Assembly: GCA_021821705.1 (NCBI GenBank)
Contig: JAKACE010000029.1
Coordinates: forward strand, 1 to 11,107
Reading direction: 5' to 3'
Origin: Actinomycetes bacterium
GTDB taxonomy: Bacteria > Actinomycetota > Acidimicrobiia > Acidimicrobiales > Palsa-688
DNA length: 11,107 nucleotides
The notes beneath the pieces are model-generated. The model had not been told where the DNA came from, made no database searches, and saw nothing but the letters and a program-made list of their open reading frames with translations. A program made the position numbers and the translations under genes. Shown one piece after another: positions 6,837 through 11,107 of the stretch; the first letter of the stretch is position 1, and each line of letters starts with the position of its first letter.

Positions 6837-8579
6837 TCAACCGTAGTAGCGCTGCCAGTTGGCCACCGACGGGTGGTACCGGCCCGCCGGTCCCTTGCCG
6901 AACAGCGCCAGGATGTTGCCCGTCACCGCCTGCACGGCCTTGGACGGGCACGCCGGCAGAGAGCCCTTGCACGACTCCAGAGCCGGGATCCAACCGATGG
7001 TCCCCGTCGCCAGTACCCCCCCTCCTCCCTTGGCCCACGTGTAGTAGGTCATGTCGGAGTACGGGCTGTTGCCCACCTGAGGGTGCACGGGCGAGTGGGC
7101 CAGGACCTCGACGTTGGGCGGGTTGGGTGAGGCGGTGTTGTATGAGTCGTAGTCGCCGGCGATCACACCGGGCAGCTGCGTGCCGTCGGTCAGGCCAGTC
7201 CCGGCGAACGGCCACGACGACGCGCTGGTCACCACCATCGGGTCGTTGAGCCCGTAGCCCTCGTAGGTGTCGCCGACCACCTCGCTCGGGGGCAGGTTTG
7301 CGGGCGGTTGCGCCCACGTGTCACCGGTGGCGTTCAGGGGGCCCGTGGCGTAGATCGGGTCGAGCTGGGGATCCCTGTAATCGACCTCCTCCCGGTCCGG
7401 GCCCATGGGGCTGGGCTGGAGCCGGGCGTGGCGCAGGACCGGCGAGGCGCCGAAGTACACGACGTTGACCCCCTCGGTCCTGGCCGCCACCACTCCGTTG
7501 CGCTCCTGGAGCGTCCACGTCTCGTCGTGGCCCAGGGTGAGCAGGGCACGGTGGTCTTTGAGCAGGCCGGGGTGTTCCGAGAACGTCACGTCCGTCCAGT
7601 AGCTGACATCGAGGCCGTGCTGTTCGGCCCAGTACACCAGCGGGTACTCCAGCGCCATGAAGTCGGCGGCCCCGTTGCCGTTGGCGTACGGCCGGTCGAA
7701 GGACTCGACGTAGGCCCGCTGGCTGTACTGGGGGGACTGCCCTGGAGGTGCACCGCCGTACATGTCGTAACCCCCCCAGGTGTTCCATCCCTGCCACGTG
7801 AGGACACTGTTCTGCACCAGGTAGGTCGAACGGCTGGCCGGGTCCCATACGGTGAGCGGCACGTAGCTCTGCTGGCCGGGGTCCGCCACCAGCTTGAACA
7901 GGTAGTCGCCCTGCACGAAGCGACGGCCGATGGTCACGCTGAAGGACGGTGACCAGTTGTCGCAGGCCACCATCCGCGTGGCCGGGGCGAGGGTGCACTG
8001 CGGCTGCACGGTCCCTGCCAGCTCGGGCGAGCTCCACACCAGCCTGCCGCCCTTGCCCCCGTAGTAGCCCATCCGGTACGCACTGACGTGGTAACGGGCC
8101 GCGTGGGTGGTCACGTAGAAGGTCACCTTCTGCCCGGCACTGGCGGCCACCATGTCGGCGAACCCGTTGATGGAGGCCCCGCCGGTCCCCGAGAGGTGCC
8201 AGGCGGTCGTGCCGGGCTTGGCGTTCTCCTCCACGACCCAGCGGGCCTCGACCCCGTCGGGCCCGTTGAAGGTGGCCGCACCGGCGCTCTCGCCTGCCTT
8301 GGCGCGCCTGGGGGTGGTGCCAGGGCCCTTGGCGCTGTGGGCCGCCCTGGTCGCCACCCGGGCGGATGCCGGAGGCGCCTCTGAGCCGGCAGCGGCCGGG
8401 TGCCCCGTTCCCCCGCAACCTGCCAGGACCAGAGCGGCCGCCGCCGGTACGGCGGCAACAACCCGGGCGGCGCGCCCGCGCCCTCTCCGGCCGCGTCCGG
8501 GCGGGCCCTGCGCGGCTCGGCCTCCGGCACCGGCCCCGAGGCGCCAGGCACCCCGCCCGCACCTCGTACCCATCTTCAT
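6837..8579 (-). CDS. Secreted lipoprotein, N,N-dimethylformamidase beta-subunit-like
   Basis: A 580-residue protein. The N-terminus is very basic (Arg/Gly-rich for ~39 residues), followed by the hydrophobic run VVAAVPAAAALVLAGC; the lipobox LAGC would place the lipidated cysteine at C55. A Ser/Ala/Thr-rich linker precedes the folded part. From about residue 110 onward it matches the dimethylformamidase large-subunit C-terminal-like family found in many actinobacteria: SAYRMGYYGGKGGRLV, TWQGWNTWGGYDMYG (261-275), LEYPLVYWAEQHGLDVSYWTD (Y327) and LGHDETWTLQERNGV (E353). In characterised DMFase two Tyr and one Glu bind iron; the Tyr and Glu in these motifs are candidates, but I have not aligned them. 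The substrate is unknown. The ATG at 8579 has GGGAGG seven bases upstream. It lies 118 bases downstream of the kinase on the same strand. Confidence 0.85.
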   Translation of the reverse strand: MKMGTRCGRGAWRLGAGAGGRAAQGPPGRGRRGRGRAARVVAAVPAAAALVLAGCGGTGHPAAAGSEAPPASARVATRAAHSAKGPGTTPRRAKAGESAGAATFNGPDGVEARWVVEENAKPGTTAWHLSGTGGASINGFADMVAASAGQKVTFYVTTHAARYHVSAYRMGYYGGKGGRLVWSSPELAGTVQPQCTLAPATRMVACDNWSPSFSVTIGRRFVQGDYLFKLVADPGQQSYVPLTVWDPASRSTYLVQNSVLTWQGWNTWGGYDMYGGAPPGQSPQYSQRAYVESFDRPYANGNGAADFMALEYPLVYWAEQHGLDVSYWTDVTFSEHPGLLKDHRALLTLGHDETWTLQERNGVVAARTEGVNVVYFGASPVLRHARLQPSPMGPDREEVDYRDPQLDPIYATGPLNATGDTWAQPPANLPPSEVVGDTYEGYGLNDPMVVTSASSWPFAGTGLTDGTQLPGVIAGDYDSYNTASPNPPNVEVLAHSPVHPQVGNSPYSDMTYYTWAKGGGGVLATGTIGWIPALESCKGSLPACPSKAVQAVTGNILALFGKGPAGRYHPSVANWQRYYG

Positions 8580-8697
8580 CCGTTCGCCTCCCTGTGGCTT
8601 TGTTGCATCTGTCGGCGGACCGCCGGCGTACCAGGCCGGACCACGGCCGTGCCGCCCGGCACATTGGCAACCCGCACCGGCACCGTCCCGGGCGCCC
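8580..8697. other. Kinase-lipoprotein intergenic spacer with short hairpins
   Basis: The 118-base spacer holds GTGCC-GCCC-GGCAC (8649-8662), a 5-bp stem with a tetraloop, and the palindrome CGGCGG-A-CCGCCG (8613-8625). Either could end or weaken transcription from the kinase gene. No convincing promoter for the lipoprotein gene was seen, so read-through from the kinase or a cryptic promoter is possible. Confidence 0.35.
8587..8592 (-). promoter_or_regulatory. Ribosome binding site fixing the lipoprotein start
   Basis: GGGAGG on the minus strand, seven bases before the ATG at 8579. It is the clearest Shine-Dalgarno site in the window and favours this start over codons further upstream in the same open frame. 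Confidence 0.8.
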
Positions 8698-10269
8698 TCA
8701 ACCGGGACCACCGCTGCGTGCCGCCACCGGACGAAGTTCGTCGTACCACTGCTGCCAGCGCCGCCGGGCGCCGGCCAGCACCGCGACGTCCGCCGGCACC
8801 GGGGCCACGACGGCCACCCGGTCACCGCCCACCTGTCCGGCCGGTCCCCGCCCGGGGCCAAGCACCAGCGAAGCGGCTCCGCGGGCCGTCGTCTCGGGCA
8901 CCGTCGGGCAGAGCAGCGGCCGCCCAAGCACAGACGCCAGCCTGGCCCTCCACCAGCCGGAGCGGTCGATCGCACCACCGTTGGCCACTACCTCGAGGCG
9001 CCCGCCGGCCCCGGCCCCCTTCTCCAGGTCGTCGAGGCCACCGGCCAGCTGGAAGCACACCGCCTCCACCGCCGCTGAGACGATCTCGGCGCCGGTGTGG
9101 CCCAGGCCCAACCCGGTAATGCAGCCCTGGCCGGCCGGAACCGGGGCAGCGGGGGCGCGCGTGCCCGCGTGCCAGGGCATCACCATGACGCCGTGGCTGC
9201 CGGCCGGCGCGGGCTCGTCGATGTCGTAGTCAACGGCCGCGGCGACGTTACCGGCAGCCTCGGCCGCTCCGGCCCGGTGCCCGGTAGCCGCCGTGCCCAC
9301 GCCCTCCCACAGCGACAGCGCCCACGAGTAGAGCTGACCACCGCTGCTGTAGGCCGCGCCGACGACGACGCGGTCGTGGTCGACGCAGTAGCGCCACAAC
9401 CCGGCCGGCAGCGGTCCGGGGTCGGGGGCGTGGCGCACCGACCTTACGGCGGCCGAAGTCCCCACCGTGAGAGCCGCCTGCCCGGGGCCGTCGCAGCCGA
9501 CGCCCAGGTTGGCGGCGGCCCCGTCCCCGATCACCGGGTGCCACAGCGCCGTTGCCAGTTGCGGCCAGCGCCGACGCCACTGCGGTGCCAGCCTGCCCCT
9601 CCATCCCCTGGGAGCCAAGGGCGGCAGCTGGCGCTCCTCCAAGCCGGCCAGCTCCAGCGCCTCGGCGTCCCAGCGGTGCTCGGCGGTGGCAAGCAGGCCG
9701 GTGCCCGATGCCATCGAGACCGACATCGAAGGGTCGTCGAGGAGCCTGGCACCGACGTACTCGGAGAGGCCCACATAGCCCGTGGGCCGGCCGGAGACCC
9801 GGGCTGCCAGCCACGGCACCTTCGAGGTCCAGTACATCGGGCCGGACGCGCACCCCGTGCGCTGGCGCAGCTGCTCGAGGCGCTCCTCGGAGAACCCGGG
9901 GCCGGGCCGGCCACCGGCGCCCGATCGGTGCCGGGGTTGCGCCCTGGTGTCGGCCCAGGTGAGCAGCTCCGACATCGGCGCGCCGTCGGGCCCGACGGCC
10001 ACCGCCGAGTGCCACTGGGAGTCGGCCGCGACCTCGGTCACGCCGTCGAGGCAGCCGCGGGTGTGCAGTTCGTCGATGCAGGCCACCAGGTCGGCCAGGT
10101 AGTCGTCGGCGTCGAAGGTCGCCTGCCCGGGCTCGCGGGCCAGCAGATGGCGGGGCCGGCGCGCCAGCGCCCCTTCGACGGCCCCGACCGCCCCGCTGCC
10201 GTCCACCTCGAAGACGATGGCCCGTACCGATGAGGATCCCAGGTCGAGGGCCAGGGCGCGCTTCGCCAT
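8698..10269 (-). CDS. FGGY-family carbohydrate kinase, gluconokinase-like
   Basis: A 523-residue cytoplasmic kinase that would phosphorylate a sugar or sugar acid with ATP. The N-terminal FGGY domain begins ALDLGSSSVRAIVFE (phosphate-binding loop, residues 6-20) and carries DSQWHSAVAV and LLTWADTRA, wording typical of the gluconokinase-like branch. GDGAAANLG holds the predicted catalytic base D249, followed by LTVGTSAAVRSV. The C-terminal FGGY domain includes VVANGGAIDRSGWWRARLASVLGRPL and PETTARGAASLVLG (adenine and phosphate contacts). Length is normal. The substrate cannot be assigned from sequence alone; gluconate, xylulose or a related polyol are possible. The ATG has only a weak GGGCGG upstream but a TAACTT box eight bases before it. 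It is divergent from a solute-binding protein gene, which may supply substrate. Confidence 0.88.
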   Translation of the reverse strand: MAKRALALDLGSSSVRAIVFEVDGSGAVGAVEGALARRPRHLLAREPGQATFDADDYLADLVACIDELHTRGCLDGVTEVAADSQWHSAVAVGPDGAPMSELLTWADTRAQPRHRSGAGGRPGPGFSEERLEQLRQRTGCASGPMYWTSKVPWLAARVSGRPTGYVGLSEYVGARLLDDPSMSVSMASGTGLLATAEHRWDAEALELAGLEERQLPPLAPRGWRGRLAPQWRRRWPQLATALWHPVIGDGAAANLGVGCDGPGQAALTVGTSAAVRSVRHAPDPGPLPAGLWRYCVDHDRVVVGAAYSSGGQLYSWALSLWEGVGTAATGHRAGAAEAAGNVAAAVDYDIDEPAPAGSHGVMVMPWHAGTRAPAAPVPAGQGCITGLGLGHTGAEIVSAAVEAVCFQLAGGLDDLEKGAGAGGRLEVVANGGAIDRSGWWRARLASVLGRPLLCPTVPETTARGAASLVLGPGRGPAGQVGGDRVAVVAPVPADVAVLAGARRRWQQWYDELRPVAARSGGPG

Positions 10270-10277
10270 GGCCGCCC

Positions 10278-10283
10278 AAGTTA
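10278..10283 (-). promoter_or_regulatory. Probable -10 box of the kinase gene
   Basis: TAACTT on the minus strand fits TAnnnT and ends eight bases before the kinase ATG, so transcription would begin within a base or two of the start codon. No -35 match is visible. Confidence 0.4.
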
Positions 10284-10292
10284 GTGCCCCGC

Positions 10293-10347
10293 CGGGTCAG
10301 ACCTCGCCGGCTCGGGCCCGCGGGTAAGACCTCGCCGGCTCGGGCCC
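10293..10347. repeat. Two-copy 28-bp tandem repeat upstream of the kinase
   Basis: Bases 10293-10319 and 10321-10347 agree over 27 positions with a single difference (C at 10298, A at 10326), at a period of 28. The shared core includes AGACCTCGCCGG. A diverged partial match (CTCGCCGGGCC) follows near 10361. The repeat starts 24 bases upstream of the kinase ATG, across the expected -35 region and beyond, and could be a double regulator site or replication slippage. Confidence 0.7.
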
Positions 10348-10588
10348 CGACCGCTCGAAGCTCGCCGGGCCTGGCGGGTGGTGGTGGCGGCACGGTGGCG
10401 ACGACCGCAGTGGGACCGCCCGCTGCCGCCATGCCCGTGCGTAACAAGGGGCCCTGGTCCTCGGGGAGATCCACCTTGGCGGCGCTCACGTAGGCCACCA
10501 CGGCCGACGCCGGCCACTTGCGGGTTGAATTAATCGGCCTGCCACCTGAGTGCAGCCTTTGCGTAATCAAGCGTTCAACTGGCGGGCT

Positions 10589-10594
10589 TAGCTT
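10589..10594 (+). promoter_or_regulatory. Probable -10 box of the solute-binding protein gene
   Basis: TAGCTT fits TAnnnT and ends exactly eight bases before the ATG at 10603, the same spacing seen for the antitoxin and the kinase. There is no Shine-Dalgarno site, so a leaderless or near-leaderless message is likely. Confidence 0.4.
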
Positions 10595-10602
10595 CACCGC
10601 AC

Positions 10603-11107
10603 ATGCACGCCACCAACGACCCGCTGACCACTGTGACGGGCCGCCGGCCCAGGCGCCCGGCCGTCACTGCACTGACCGCTGCCGCCCTGGCCGCCGCCGC
10701 CGTCTCGACCTCCGCCGCAGGGGCCGCCGCCTCGCCGGCCCGCCCGGCCTCGTCCGGCCCGACCCTGGTCGTCTACTCCGCACAGGGTTACGACTCCGCC
10801 GAGACCACCGCTTTCACCAAGGCCACGGGCATCGAGGTGAGCCTTGACGACGACAGCACCGGCCCGCTGCTCACCAAGGTCGAAGCCGAGAAGAACAACC
10901 CCAAGTGGGGCCTTTTGTGGGTGGACGGCGCCACGGCTTTCGCCTCGCTCGACCAGCAGGGCATCCTCATGAAAGGCTGGGAGCCCTCCGTCGCCTGGAA
11001 CTCGCTCGGTGCCGCCTCGGTGCCAAAGGACAAGAGCTATGTACCCACCGGGCTCACCATGGCCGGGACCCTGGTCTACAACTCCAAGATCGTGAAGCAC
11101 CCGCCCA
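10603..11107 (+). CDS. Extracellular solute-binding protein, iron/aminoethylphosphonate class (3' partial)
   Basis: An open frame of 168 codons that leaves the window without a stop. Residues 1-45 form a secretion signal: basic n-region GRRPRRP, hydrophobic Ala-rich core and a probable cleavage site in the STSAAGAAA stretch; there is no lipobox cysteine. The mature part begins TLVVYSAQGYDSAETTAFTKATGIEV, then STGPLLTKVEAEKNNPKWGLLWVDG and YVPTGLTMAGTLVYNSKIV, a pattern shared by the periplasmic binding proteins of Fe3+ (FbpA/FutA-like) and 2-aminoethylphosphonate importers. It would deliver its ligand to an ABC permease probably encoded beyond the right edge. The ligand residues are not visible here. 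Divergent from the FGGY kinase. Confidence 0.85.
   Translation, partial: MHATNDPLTTVTGRRPRRPAVTALTAAALAAAAVSTSAAGAAASPARPASSGPTLVVYSAQGYDSAETTAFTKATGIEVSLDDDSTGPLLTKVEAEKNNPKWGLLWVDGATAFASLDQQGILMKGWEPSVAWNSLGAASVPKDKSYVPTGLTMAGTLVYNSKIVKHPP

Larger units (their letters stand above)
10270..10602. other. Divergent control region, kinase / solute-binding protein
   Basis: A 333-base gene-free stretch between two divergent starts. It contains a -10-like box for each gene (10278-10283 minus, 10589-10594 plus), a 28-bp tandem repeat near the kinase end (10293-10347), and an AT-richer segment at about 10525-10595 near the binding-protein gene. I see no credible coding sequence, tRNA or riboswitch in it. 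Confidence 0.55.

Noticed and set aside
8366..9229. Several overlapping plus-strand open frames across the lipoprotein and kinase genes
   Set aside because: Low-complexity Pro/Arg/Ala translations antisense to two genes with clear domains.
10518..10847. 109-codon plus-strand open frame with GTG-type start in the control region
   Set aside because: It overlaps the solute-binding protein gene in another frame and gives an Arg/Gly-rich sequence; the 10603 frame has a signal peptide and a clear family pattern.
10594..11100. 168-codon minus-strand open frame at the right end
   Set aside because: Antisense shadow of the binding-protein gene, with Gly-rich translation and no family signature.

Overview
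The window is GC-rich (roughly 70%), with strong G/C preference at third codon positions, several GTG or TTG starts, and genes lacking Shine-Dalgarno sites but carrying a TAnnnT box just before the ATG. This suggests a high-GC actinobacterium, possibly an Acidimicrobiia-like or environmental lineage. That placement is inference; there is no rRNA or other phylogenetic marker beyond a histidyl-tRNA synthetase.

Layout, left to right. (1) 107-2739 (+): a MarR-family regulator followed five bases later by a long ClC chloride channel/antiporter with CBS and RCK-C domains, probably one operon. (2) 2764-3473 (+): two hairpins, then a palindromic promoter/operator, then a type II toxin-antitoxin pair (ribbon-helix-helix antitoxin and PIN-domain toxin, VapBC type). 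All four acidic residues of the PIN toxin are present, yet no ATG/GTG/TTG lies in frame ahead of its first catalytic Asp. The best start is an ATA overlapping the antitoxin stop (ATAA in place of the usual ATGA). (3) 3424-5358 (-): an MFS_3/DUF894-type exporter whose C-terminal tail overlaps the end of the toxin gene convergently. (4) 5359-5587: divergent intergenic region with a 10-bp inverted repeat. (5) 5588-6778 (+): a histidyl-tRNA synthetase with an intact catalytic core but a short anticodon-binding domain. (6) 6837-8579 (-): a secreted lipoprotein related to the N,N-dimethylformamidase large-subunit family. (7) 8698-10269 (-): an FGGY sugar kinase upstream of the lipoprotein on the same strand. 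(8) 10270-10602: a divergent control region with a 28-bp tandem repeat. (9) 10603 to window end (+): the start of a periplasmic solute-binding protein of the iron/2-aminoethylphosphonate class, incomplete here.

The genes do not form one pathway. The coherent modules are MarR-ClC, the toxin-antitoxin pair, and loosely the divergent kinase/binding-protein pair, which could be a nutrient uptake locus continuing beyond the window. The items most worth a second look are the toxin's missing canonical start, the nested palindromes before the antitoxin, and the identical TAnnnT-8 nt-ATG arrangement before the antitoxin, kinase and binding-protein genes, which suggests leaderless or near-leaderless transcripts. 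I found no CRISPR array, insertion sequence, tRNA or rRNA gene, and no clearly undescribed multi-gene system.
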